DNA of 15,584 nucleotides from an uncultured Bacilli bacterium (GCA_934101645.1 CAKORX010000011.1:1-15584), one strand, 5' to 3'. Shown: positions 1 through 6,410, counted from the first letter of the stretch. The notes: a model not told the origin generated them from the sequence alone. Made by a program: numbers and translations.

Positions 1-51
1 GTTATTGCCTAAAAAACCATTTGCTCCTGTTATTATATAGATTTTTTTCAC
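1..51 (-). CDS. NAD-dependent epimerase/dehydratase, N-terminal fragment (leaves the window)
   Basis: Only the first 17 codons are present; the gene continues past position 1. The fragment starts with GTG and reads (M)KKIYIITGANGFLGNN. It opens with a hydrophobic beta strand followed by TGANGFLG, the glycine-rich dinucleotide-binding loop (TGxxGFLG) of the extended short-chain dehydrogenase/epimerase family, which works on sugar nucleotides or related substrates. The GTG start is supported by AGGTGA at 60-65, eight bases upstream, and by an extended -10 promoter at 109-114. The substrate cannot be told from so little sequence. A reductase of the same fold, or an NmrA-like protein, would look alike here. 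Confidence 0.7.
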   Translation of the reverse strand, partial: MKKIYIITGANGFLGNN

Positions 52-108
52 AATATTTATCACCTACCACTCCATTCTAAAAAATAAATCTAAGCTCTCT
101 CTTATATA

Positions 109-117
109 ATTATACCA
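109..117 (-). promoter_or_regulatory. Extended -10 promoter for the epimerase gene
   Basis: On the minus strand the sequence reads TGGTATAAT, a perfect -10 hexamer at 109-114 with the TGn extension. No good -35 is visible, which is usual for extended -10 promoters. Transcription should start near 102 and give a leader of about 50 bases before the GTG at 51. Confidence 0.6.
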
Positions 118-208
118 CAATTTCACAATTATTTTTTAAGAAGTATATGAATGATGGTGTAAAATATTTTTGGGTAGACATAAAAAAATTATCCATAATT
201 ATTAAAAT
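118..208. other. Non-coding stretch left of the small peptide frame
   Basis: Apart from the weak terminator at 182-200, this AT-rich stretch shows no frame with a ribosome site, no RNA gene and no strong palindrome. Confidence 0.5.
182..200 (-). terminator. Possible weak intrinsic terminator
   Basis: On the minus strand the sequence is AATTATGGATAATT followed by five T. It forms a short all-AT stem with a tight loop and a T-run, 54 bases past the small peptide frame at 254-340. It could end the transcript coming from the regulator at 394-903. The stem has no G-C pairs, so this is a weak call. Confidence 0.35.
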
Positions 209-237
209 TTGTTATTTAAAGAAAAATGATGTATAAT
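209..237 (+). promoter_or_regulatory. Near-consensus plus-strand promoter with no obvious gene
   Basis: TTGTTA at 209-214 and a perfect TATAAT at 232-237 are separated by exactly 17 bases. Transcription would start near 244 and run through the small minus-strand frame at 254-340, antisense to it. The next plus-strand gene is at 6518, and the only plus-strand frame nearby is about ten codons without a ribosome site. The product would therefore be a non-coding or antisense RNA, unless the match is chance in AT-rich DNA. Confidence 0.5.
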
Positions 238-253
238 CGTATATAGAAAGAGA

Positions 254-340
254 TCAAGTTCGTAAGATGTATTTAAACCGCTCCAAAATATTAAAATAAT
301 CTTTAATTGATTCACCAATGTTTTCAATATATCTACTCAT
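254..340 (-). CDS. Possible 28-residue peptide gene
   Basis: A short frame begins MSRYIENIGESIKDYF and ends with TGA after 28 residues. It has an ATG preceded by AAAGGAG at ideal spacing, the main reason to take it seriously. The peptide is charged and probably helical, with no membrane segment and no signal peptide. It lies 53 bases after the stop of the membrane-tailed regulator on the same strand and may share its transcript. A plus-strand promoter points at it from the other side. It is the only frame here ending in TGA, while all the larger genes use TAA, so it may instead be the remnant of a decayed gene. The family is not recognised. Confidence 0.4.
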   Translation of the reverse strand: MSRYIENIGESIKDYFNILERFKYILRT

Positions 341-393
341 TTTAAATACTCCTTTAATGAAAACTATACTATATCTTAAGTTTTATTACCATA

Positions 394-903
394 TTATTTA
401 TTTTTACTAACCATAATTATCCCAAATAGTGAACATACAAAAATTACTGGAGCAATTCTAATAAATAACCATTCAAAACCATGAAATAATGCTCCAAATG
501 TAGCCATTTCAGGATCAGTATAGTCCCAATTAATATAAAAACTTTTTAGGAAAAAGAGCATTAAAAATACAATCAAGATACTTATACAAATGCCTATAAA
601 AAAATATAGCCATCTTTTTTTCTTTAACTTTCCATCACAATATAACTTATTATTAATTACCTCCAGTTTTTCTGAGATAACCTTTAATTCATTATTTTTG
701 TCTTCTTCAATAGTTTCTCCTAGCAAAGTACTTACGGATACATTAAACTCATTTGATATAGCAATAAGCATTTCTGCATCAGGAACTGATAAACCCTGTT
801 CCCATTTTGAAATTGTTTGTCTTACAACATTTAATTTAATGCTTAATTCTTCTTGAGATAAACCTTTTTGTTTTCTTAATATTTTAATATTTTCTTTTAA
901 CAT
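394..903 (-). CDS. XRE-family (Cro/CI) transcriptional regulator with C-terminal membrane segments
   Basis: This 169-residue protein starts with a classic Cro/CI helix-turn-helix at about residues 5-60 (IKILRKQKGLSQEELS, then RQTISKWEQG). That element binds DNA as a dimer. A short linker of about 35 charged residues follows, then two hydrophobic helices at about 99-122 and 147-164, so the protein should be anchored in the membrane with its DNA-binding part in the cytoplasm. Regulators of this layout are common in Firmicutes and often control a neighbouring operon or their own gene; the target is unknown here. The ATG has AAAGGAAG five bases upstream and a promoter at 932-959. A possible 28-residue peptide gene follows. 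The HTH call is firm; the signal sensed is unknown. Confidence 0.88.
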   Translation of the reverse strand: MLKENIKILRKQKGLSQEELSIKLNVVRQTISKWEQGLSVPDAEMLIAISNEFNVSVSTLLGETIEEDKNNELKVISEKLEVINNKLYCDGKLKKKRWLYFFIGICISILIVFLMLFFLKSFYINWDYTDPEMATFGALFHGFEWLFIRIAPVIFVCSLFGIIMVSKNK

Positions 904-931
904 AAATTCTTCCTTTCCCTAAACACATTTT

Positions 932-959
932 AGTATAAATAAATTTTACATACAAGCAA
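932..959 (-). promoter_or_regulatory. Promoter of the membrane-tailed regulator
   Basis: On the minus strand TTGCTT (954-959) and TATACT (932-937) are separated by 16 bases. The start codon at 903 follows with AAAGGAAG before it. The promoter lies just downstream of the terminator at 973-996, so the regulator is transcribed independently of the gene at 998-1924. Confidence 0.5.
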
Positions 960-972
960 TGAATATTAACAT

Positions 973-996
973 AAAAAAAATACCCAATTAGGTATT
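973..996 (-). terminator. Intrinsic terminator of the two-helix membrane protein gene
   Basis: On the minus strand AATACC and GGTATT form a 6-bp stem with a six-base loop at 979-996, followed by a run of T (973-978). It begins one base after the TAA stop at 998-1000. Confidence 0.75.
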
Positions 997-997
997 A

Positions 998-1924
998 TTA
1001 ATTTGATAAATCTTGTGATTTTTTCCTATTTATTTTCAAAGAAATTACTTTTTCACTGTTTGTTTTTTCTATAAGTCCTTTTTTGAATTTAGAAATTTCA
1101 CCTTTACTTAATGATACACTAAAAAAGCCAAACTCGCTTCCCAAATATTCAAAACTTTCAATAAAATCTTTTATACAAATATACTCAAAGTTATAAACTA
1201 AACTATTTGATAAGGTAATTCTACATAACATTGCAGCAATATCATAGAATTCTTCAGTAGCATTTTTTTTACAAAGTAAATCATATAATGCATTAAAAAA
1301 CATATCCCATTCATTATCAGTAATTTGAATTGGTGGCAACTCTAACCCTACTAAATAAGCATCAAGTTCATGCATGACCTTAGCAACTGCCTCTTCTTTT
1401 GACAAAATACAATTTTCATTAGGATTACATAGTCTTATACTTGCTCTATTTCGCTGAATATTAAGAGCTTCATTATAACCACTTTCATCTTTATTTTCTT
1501 CATAAGTAATATAGTCATTCATTTTTGTACTATAAAATTCTTTTTCTTGAAGTATTTGTAATTCAGGAGTAGTTGATAGGCCTTTCACAATTGCTTTACT
1601 TAAATCTTCTTTTTCTTTGCTTTCTTCAAAAACAGAATTAATTTTTTTTACACGTTTTCTAAAATCAAGTCCTGTTTTAATTATATCTACTCCTGCCATG
1701 GTAGCACCAACGGATAAAACTGTTATTAAAACAATATTCAACGTTTCTGGTGTTGAAGAAATTCGTAATGCAATTGCAGCCCCAGAAACAACAATTGTTG
1801 TTATCATTAAATGTCTTAATTTGCCTTTAATATTTATTTTACTCTTAAATTCTTTTTCTTTTTTTCTTAGTTGCACTAAAGTTAATTCTTCATCAAGTGG
1901 TTTAATATCTCTCCCCTTTTTCAT
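998..1924 (-). CDS. Uncharacterised protein with two N-terminal membrane helices
   Basis: The protein is 308 residues from the chosen start and no family is recognised. A charged N-terminus (about 1-37) is followed by two hydrophobic stretches at about 38-55 and 63-82 joined by a short polar turn, a helical hairpin in the membrane. The remaining 220 residues are soluble and probably helical. They contain several scattered cysteines, among them LCNPNENC, that do not form a clear metal site. An ATG two codons earlier (1930) is only three bases from the ribosome site TAAGGGG (1934-1940), too close, whereas the ATG at 1924 has nine bases of spacing. A good promoter precedes the gene at 1951-1978 and a terminator follows, so it is probably transcribed alone. 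Confidence 0.75.
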   Translation of the reverse strand: MKKGRDIKPLDEELTLVQLRKKEKEFKSKINIKGKLRHLMITTIVVSGAAIALRISSTPETLNIVLITVLSVGATMAGVDIIKTGLDFRKRVKKINSVFEESKEKEDLSKAIVKGLSTTPELQILQEKEFYSTKMNDYITYEENKDESGYNEALNIQRNRASIRLCNPNENCILSKEEAVAKVMHELDAYLVGLELPPIQITDNEWDMFFNALYDLLCKKNATEEFYDIAAMLCRITLSNSLVYNFEYICIKDFIESFEYLGSEFGFFSVSLSKGEISKFKKGLIEKTNSEKVISLKINRKKSQDLSN

Positions 1925-1950
1925 AGTCATATTCCCCTTAAGTGCAATAT

Positions 1951-1978
1951 ATTATATCATTTTTCACAAGAAATGCAA
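1951..1978 (-). promoter_or_regulatory. Promoter of the two-helix membrane protein gene
   Basis: On the minus strand TTGCAT (1973-1978) and a perfect TATAAT (1951-1956) are 16 bases apart, with TGn just before the -10. The leader to the ATG at 1924 would be about 20 bases and carries TAAGGGG. Confidence 0.65.
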
Positions 1979-2035
1979 CTTATTGGTAAAGATTAATATT
2001 TTCCAAAAAAGTTTGACATACTTTATTATTAATAT

Positions 2036-2860
2036 TTATTGTCTTTTATAAATATTATCATGCTCAAAACTTACTTGTTTTATATTAAGTGGTTTAATTT
2101 TATTATCTAAATTTTTAAATTCACCATGTGTTCTTACATTTACAGGTATTATCCCTTGGAAAAAGTTTGTCATTATTTTACTACCAGCATGATAACTATA
2201 AGTTCCGGGTGTATTTAGCCAGCTCATTCCCTCTGTAAAATATTCATAAGCTCCATTTGAAAGAGCACTAAAACATTTTTTAAAGTTTTCTTCTTCTGAG
2301 TCAAAAGCACTTCTTATGATTTTTTCCTTGTCCAGTAAATTCGCTAGTTTTGTAATATTACTAGTTTGTGCAGGGTAAATACCATTCTTTTTACCATATA
2401 TTTGACTTGCAACATAATTTACTATCGCTTCCATATAAACAAAATTACCATCTATAATGGGTGTTGTTCCATCGTCCAACTTAATGTAGGTACCAAATAT
2501 TTGCTTTTCACTTTTGTCTTCTTGCTTAATTGTATAAATACTATGAGTAAGCTCATGAAAAAATACTTTTATATATTCTTCACGAAGCAAGGGGCTTTCT
2601 AAATCTTGTCTGGTAAAATACATGGTGATTGTATTTTTGTCAAATCCTTCATATTGTCCTACTAATGTACCAAATGATTTACTTGGATTCACTAACACTA
2701 TAAAATTTAAATTATCATTTAATCTATCGATTATTTCATCAAATGAAATAACATTACCAAAAATCTTTACATGGATAGTTACATATTCCAGTATTAAATT
2801 TCTGATAAAATCATCATTAATATTTTTATTATTGAAAAAGTTTATTAATTCTTGTGGCAT
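2036..2860 (-). CDS. Putative zinc metallopeptidase with HELTH motif
   Basis: The protein is 274 residues from the ATG at 2860. It carries HELTH (residues 102-106), the HExxH signature of zinc metallopeptidases with two histidine ligands and a catalytic glutamate. The helix YMEAIVNYVAS offers Glu144 as a likely third ligand, 38 residues later, the arrangement of gluzincin-type enzymes. There is no signal peptide or membrane helix, so it should act in the cytoplasm unless exported by another route. A longer frame reaches back to a TTG at 2908, but that TTG is the first part of a perfect TTGACA -35 element and has no ribosome site; the ATG at 2860 has GGATG before it. The exact family and substrate are not recognised. 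Confidence 0.72.
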   Translation of the reverse strand: MPQELINFFNNKNINDDFIRNLILEYVTIHVKIFGNVISFDEIIDRLNDNLNFIVLVNPSKSFGTLVGQYEGFDKNTITMYFTRQDLESPLLREEYIKVFFHELTHSIYTIKQEDKSEKQIFGTYIKLDDGTTPIIDGNFVYMEAIVNYVASQIYGKKNGIYPAQTSNITKLANLLDKEKIIRSAFDSEEENFKKCFSALSNGAYEYFTEGMSWLNTPGTYSYHAGSKIMTNFFQGIIPVNVRTHGEFKNLDNKIKPLNIKQVSFEHDNIYKRQ

Positions 2861-2880
2861 AAAAACATCCAATTTATAAA

Positions 2881-2908
2881 TAATTATATCAATAAAAAAT
2901 AATGTCAA
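2881..2908 (-). promoter_or_regulatory. Promoter of the metallopeptidase gene
   Basis: On the minus strand a perfect TTGACA lies at 2903-2908. Candidate -10 boxes are TAATTA (2881-2886, 16-base spacing) and TATAAT (2883-2888, only 14-base spacing). The element sits inside one arm of the inverted repeat at 2903-2943. Confidence 0.5.
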
Positions 2909-2943
2909 ATATGTATTTTAAAAAATTTAACATATAATTGACA
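2903..2943. repeat. Inverted repeat between the PH-like and metallopeptidase genes
   Basis: TGTCAAATATGT (2903-2914) is mirrored by ACATATAATTGACA (2930-2943), with a two-base bulge and an AT-rich loop. On the minus strand it starts six bases past the stop of the PH-like gene and is followed by a T-rich stretch, so it may end that transcript. The same bases supply the -35 box of the metallopeptidase promoter. Confidence 0.5.
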
Positions 2944-2948
2944 TCATT

Positions 2949-3392
2949 TTATTTTTTACGTCTATGAAGTAAAGGTATAACAATTCCCGCTATAGTTAAA
3001 ATAATTTCTTTTGAATCATTAATTTTTTTTAAAGTGTTTTTTATTTTACTATTACTTCTTTCAATTATATTTTTACCAGTTTTTGCATATAAAATGTCAT
3101 TTACAATCTTTTGACCTTCAATAGCACTTGGACACGTAAAATCAATCATTTTGTCTAGTGTCTCTATTGTAATATTATTCTTTTTTTGTTTTACTTGAAC
3201 ATTTCCTTTATAAGTTTTTATATTACTTATGGGAATAACTTCATAAATTTTAAATTTCTTATTAAATAAGCCTCTTTCTTTTGCAAATAGCATATTTTTA
3301 TTTGTTAGTGTAAACTTAATAGTTTTATTTGCATTTTGAAAGTTTACATTACCCTCATATAAAATTATTTCATCATTTTCTAAATTATACAT
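2949..3392 (-). CDS. PH/GRAM-like domain protein with C-terminal membrane anchor
   Basis: The protein has 147 residues. Residues 8-103 alternate short beta strands and end in a helix (IEGQKIVNDILYAKTG). The opening DEIILYEGNVNF and the following TLTNKNMLFAKE strand resemble the start of bacterial PH-like or GRAM-like domains. A lysine-rich linker leads to one hydrophobic helix at about 129-142 and a basic tail (HRRKK), consistent with a C-terminal membrane anchor facing the cytoplasm. The ATG has AGGAG six bases upstream and its own promoter at 3415-3442. No terminator is seen between the mTERF-like operon and this gene, so read-through from that operon is possible. The assignment rests on pattern only, and the function is unknown. 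Confidence 0.55.
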   Translation of the reverse strand: MYNLENDEIILYEGNVNFQNANKTIKFTLTNKNMLFAKERGLFNKKFKIYEVIPISNIKTYKGNVQVKQKKNNITIETLDKMIDFTCPSAIEGQKIVNDILYAKTGKNIIERSNSKIKNTLKKINDSKEIILTIAGIVIPLLHRRKK

Positions 3393-3414
3393 CTTATACT
3401 CCTACTATAATAAA

Positions 3415-3442
3415 TATATAATACACTTACCCTACTTTTCAA
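3415..3442 (-). promoter_or_regulatory. Promoter of the PH-like gene
   Basis: On the minus strand TTGAAA (3437-3442) and TATATA (3415-3420) are 16 bases apart. It lies in the 69-base gap after the last mTERF-like gene. Confidence 0.45.
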
Positions 3443-3461
3443 TAGTATTTAAAGATTTACT

Positions 3462-4679
3462 TTAAAATTCTCTATTATCACCCAAATTTTTAGGCATTCT
3501 ATACCTTTGTAAAAGTTCTTCTTTAGAAATCTTAAAGCGAGCACTAAATTCACTATTTCCTATAAATAATAATTTATAATTTTCTGGTGTAATTAAAATT
3601 CCATTTTCTTTTAAGAAACAATATCTAGCATAGGCATGATCTGCAGATTGCATCAAACACATAGCATTACCATAAATAGCGTTAGTTACACCAATATACT
3701 TATATACACCTAATTTACTATAAATATTTTCTGTACTTAATGCAAGTAATGGTGGAAATTTTTTGACCATCGCTAATATAACATTATAATCTATGTCTAA
3801 ATTCACTAAATCTTGGATTTTATTTGACATATTTTCTTCACTTATACCAAGTATTTTTGGATAAGATAAAGACATTTTTATAACATCTTGATAAGAAAAT
3901 CCTAGAGTTATAAGAAAATCAATTTTTTGTTTAACACGTTCTTGACTCATCCTAAAGATTCCTGGATAACCTTTACTAATTTTAACTATCTGCTCTTCAG
4001 TATAACCAATTGATTTTAAAGAGTCAAATTTTTCCTTAACTTTCTCACGTGATAAAGCAAGTATACGTGGCATACCAGTAACCAATTTAACCATTTCAAC
4101 TTTTGAATACCCTAAAGAAAGAATAAAGTTTATATTTTCAGATAGAGTTTCCGTAGAATAAGTATATACAGAACTATTATCTAAAGTAATTTTAATTATA
4201 TTACTTGGAATAAATCCTAATCTTAAGAAAAAATCAAACTTGCTATTTATATTATCAATTCCAAGGGCAAAAATTTCTGCATTATTTTTAAATAATTTTT
4301 CTATTTGGCTAGGCTTATAACCTTTGCTTTGGAAAAGAGCAGTTTTTTCTTCAATCGTTTCTGGTGTAATAGTAAATACTTTAGAATATGAAAGTATTAT
4401 TTGCTTTATATCATCACTTGTTAAATGAAATTTTTCTTTAAAATAAGCTATTTTTTGATTAATGTTATTAACACTTAAACTAAATACCGTAGGAAATGAC
4501 ACAGAAAATTTAATAAAATTTTCGCGAGATAAACCCAAACTAATAAAATAATTATAAATATCTATTGTTTTTTTATAAAATGTATCATCATTATAATTTT
4601 TATTACTATAACTATTTCTTATTGATTCAAATTGACTTTTTGTATATCCTAAACTTATATATAATTGTTCTAAACTCAT
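3462..4679 (-). CDS. mTERF-like repeat protein, eight-repeat paralogue
   Basis: The protein has 405 residues built almost wholly from tandem 35-residue units. An N-terminal unit (10-47) is followed by eight repeats at 48-83, 84-118, 119-153, 154-188, 189-223, 224-258, 259-293 and 294-328, then a distinct C-terminal cap (about 329-395). A typical unit opens LGYSKVEMVKLVTGMPRIL and ends LSREKVKEKFDSLKS. That is the layout of mTERF repeats, the alpha-solenoid units of organellar nucleic-acid-binding proteins: LG[FY]s.e.i, then a P about residue 15, then LS.E.i..k...L. There is no signal peptide or membrane segment, so the protein is cytoplasmic. The start has GGGG six bases upstream, abutting the TAA of the previous gene, which implies translational coupling. 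Nucleic-acid binding is inferred from the repeat type only. Confidence 0.75.
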   Translation of the reverse strand: MSLEQLYISLGYTKSQFESIRNSYSNKNYNDDTFYKKTIDIYNYFISLGLSRENFIKFSVSFPTVFSLSVNNINQKIAYFKEKFHLTSDDIKQIILSYSKVFTITPETIEEKTALFQSKGYKPSQIEKLFKNNAEIFALGIDNINSKFDFFLRLGFIPSNIIKITLDNSSVYTYSTETLSENINFILSLGYSKVEMVKLVTGMPRILALSREKVKEKFDSLKSIGYTEEQIVKISKGYPGIFRMSQERVKQKIDFLITLGFSYQDVIKMSLSYPKILGISEENMSNKIQDLVNLDIDYNVILAMVKKFPPLLALSTENIYSKLGVYKYIGVTNAIYGNAMCLMQSADHAYARYCFLKENGILITPENYKLLFIGNSEFSARFKISKEELLQRYRMPKNLGDNREF

Positions 4680-4689
4680 ATTTTACCCC

Positions 4690-5085
4690 TTATATTTCAT
4701 TAAATAATATTGGATTCGAATCTAAATCATCCACTATTATATTAAGACTTTCATTATTTTTTAATCTATTATTAATGTAATTTTTTATTTCATAACTTTG
4801 TAAATTTAATATATACGGATTAGCATCAAATAATATATTTAAGGTTGTAAATCCATAACTAGTAAGTGTATTAAATAACTCAATTATATCATTATTATCA
4901 GCACTTAAAAAGTTAACATTACTACTTATTATATTGATTACTTGCTTTTCACTACAATTAACACTTCTTAACAAATTTTCTTTATCAATAACCTCTTCAT
5001 CAGTAATACTTTGTATTTCATCATTTTGTTCAATCATAGCTTTGATTGTATTTTCAGATAAATCAAAATTAAGTAGTTCGTTCAT
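4690..5085 (-). CDS. Small protein made of mTERF-like repeats
   Basis: The protein has 131 residues. It divides into 35-residue units in the same register as its neighbours: about 7-41, 42-76 and 77-110, with a partial unit at 111-131. The second unit opens VNCSEKQVINIISSNVNFLS and the third contains YGFTTLNILFDANPYIL, with the conserved proline. It lacks the C-terminal cap of the two larger paralogues and is strongly acidic. The ATG at 5085 has a strong GGAGGA five bases upstream and overlaps the end of the previous gene by 17 bases; a frame reaching back to 5115 has no better signal. It ends directly before the ribosome site of the next gene. It may be a divergent short paralogue, a partner of the larger proteins, or a decaying copy. 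Confidence 0.65.
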   Translation of the reverse strand: MNELLNFDLSENTIKAMIEQNDEIQSITDEEVIDKENLLRSVNCSEKQVINIISSNVNFLSADNNDIIELFNTLTSYGFTTLNILFDANPYILNLQSYEIKNYINNRLKNNESLNIIVDDLDSNPILFNEI

Positions 5086-6079
5086 CAAATTCCTCCAAAT
5101 TATTCTTCTTACCATATAATTCTAATAGTTTTTCTTTTGTTATTCCAAATTTTTGCATAAATGCTTGATTTCCCAAAAATAATAACCGACTATTAGACTT
5201 ATCTATATTTATATTATTCGATTTAAAAAATCCAATCCTTGCATTGCTTAAAGAAATTGATTGCATCAATAACATTGGATTACTATAAATCTTATCAAGC
5301 AAATTCATTATATCATAAAATCCCATCTTTTGAGAAATATTCTCGACACTATATGTTAATATACCAGGAAACGTCAACACCATGATTTTTATTTGTTCAT
5401 CAGTAAATGAAAAATTTTTCAAAGAATTTAATTTACATAGAATAGTTTCTTGACTTAAACATATAATCGATGGTATTAAACTAGTTATCTTAATAAATTC
5501 TTCTTTAGTAAAACCTAAGTCTAAAAAATCTTCACATTTATAATTAATATACCTCATAGAAATACAAAATAATGAAGGAAATGACCTTGTTATTTTAAAC
5601 ACCTGACTTTTGGAGTACCCAAAACTACATAAATCTAAAAGTTTTTGGGATATATTTTCAACACTTAACGTAAAAATCTCTGGCGTATCACAAGTCATTT
5701 TATGAATGCTTTCCTCATCATATCCAAGAGTCTTTAAAGCCGTAAGTTTTTTTTGTATATTTTCTATATTAAACGTAAATATACCTGCACACTTTTTAAA
5801 AATATTAAATGCTTCTTTTTGTGTATAACCAAGCGCCAAAAAAGCCTTATAAAAATCAGCTAAATTTTGTGGATCTAAAGCTAATATTATAGGCGCTGAA
5901 CAAGTCATTTTTATTATGTCACTTTTTGTATAACCAAACGATGATAAAAGTTTATTTACATTCAAAATACTTTTTTCTAATGCAGCATCTGAATAACAAA
6001 TCAATTTATAATTATTTTTTAAAATTTCAATTTGTGAAGAACTATATCCTAAATCAGTGGCTGTTTGTACAAATAACAT
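5069..6079 (-). CDS. mTERF-like repeat protein, six-repeat paralogue
   Basis: The protein has 336 residues with the same plan as the eight-repeat paralogue: an N-terminal unit at 10-47 (LGYSSSQIEILKNNYKLI), six 35-residue repeats at 48-82, 83-117, 118-152, 153-187, 188-222 and 223-257, and a C-terminal cap at about 258-325. A typical repeat opens LGYDEESIHKMTCDTPEIF and closes LSVENISQKLLDLCS. The cap shares LMQS, AR..F, LLF.GN..F and I.KE.LL..Y with the other large paralogue. The longest frame begins at a TTG (6109) inside the previous gene; the ATG at 6079 is better, lying one base after that gene's TAA with GGCGG eight bases upstream. It is likely cytoplasmic. Binding to DNA or RNA is expected from mTERF knowledge but not shown by the sequence. 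Confidence 0.75.
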   Translation of the reverse strand: MLFVQTATDLGYSSSQIEILKNNYKLICYSDAALEKSILNVNKLLSSFGYTKSDIIKMTCSAPIILALDPQNLADFYKAFLALGYTQKEAFNIFKKCAGIFTFNIENIQKKLTALKTLGYDEESIHKMTCDTPEIFTLSVENISQKLLDLCSFGYSKSQVFKITRSFPSLFCISMRYINYKCEDFLDLGFTKEEFIKITSLIPSIICLSQETILCKLNSLKNFSFTDEQIKIMVLTFPGILTYSVENISQKMGFYDIMNLLDKIYSNPMLLMQSISLSNARIGFFKSNNINIDKSNSRLLFLGNQAFMQKFGITKEKLLELYGKKNNLEEFDERTT

Positions 6080-6080
6080 A

Positions 6081-6389
6081 TTATCTACCGCCGTATCTTT
6101 TTGACGCAAATACTATTTTTTCTTTATCTTTTAATATTTCTGCAACAATCATATGTTTATTCCAAACTCGATTCGCAGGAAGTGTACCTACAGTTGCTTT
6201 TGTAATACTTATACAAGGAACATTAAATTGTTCTAAAGTTAGTTGAATGAATTTTATCATCTCATCAACGTTTTCTGTTTTAACACCAAAATCAAATCCT
6301 AAATATTCTGGGCCTCCACATCTAATATCCACTGGATCATTATGTGCACAATCAACACTAACAATTGTACAAAATACTTGATTTTTCAT
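6081..6389 (-). CDS. Uncharacterised 102-residue protein, first gene of the mTERF-like operon
   Basis: The protein has 102 residues and no recognised family. It appears to be a compact alpha/beta domain: strand (QVFCTIVSVDC), a loop with several Gly, Pro, His and Cys (HNDPVDIRCGGPEYLGF), a helix (NVDEMIKFIQLTLEQF) and further strands (CISITKATVG, HMIVAEIL). It has no membrane segment. The start at 6389 has AAAGGAGG four bases upstream. An ATG at 6410 lies upstream of the expected transcription start and is excluded. The gene follows a consensus promoter at 6411-6439 by about 15 bases, and its stop is one base from the next start, so it is the leading gene of the operon. The repeat proteins behind it suggest a shared job, but none can be named. 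Confidence 0.75.
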   Translation of the reverse strand: MKNQVFCTIVSVDCAHNDPVDIRCGGPEYLGFDFGVKTENVDEMIKFIQLTLEQFNVPCISITKATVGTLPANRVWNKHMIVAEILKDKEKIVFASKRYGGR

Positions 6390-6410
6390 AAACCCTCCTT
6401 TTTCGTTCAT

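Noticed and set aside
251..260. AGATCAAGTT shared with 14151-14160 as a dispersed repeat
   Set aside because: Only ten bases match; at the second site it is part of a terminator stem and at the first it is not, so chance in AT-rich DNA is enough.
590..856. Plus-strand frame opposite the XRE regulator
   Set aside because: It lies entirely within the regulator gene on the other strand, has no ribosome site, and its serine/phenylalanine-rich product is typical of an antisense shadow.
2013..2040. Plus-strand TTGACA as a promoter
   Set aside because: No acceptable -10 lies 15-19 bases downstream, and there is no plus-strand gene after it.
1617..2051. Plus-strand frame of 144 codons
   Set aside because: It is antisense to the two-helix membrane protein; its hydrophobic segments mirror that gene, and no promoter or ribosome site serves it.
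2860..2908. TTG start extending the metallopeptidase by 16 residues
   Set aside because: The TTG is part of a TTGACA -35 box and has no ribosome site; the ATG at 2860 follows the promoter.
6080..6109. TTG start extending the six-repeat protein by 10 residues
   Set aside because: It overlaps the preceding gene without a ribosome site, and the ATG at 6079 puts the first repeat at residue 48, exactly as in the paralogue.
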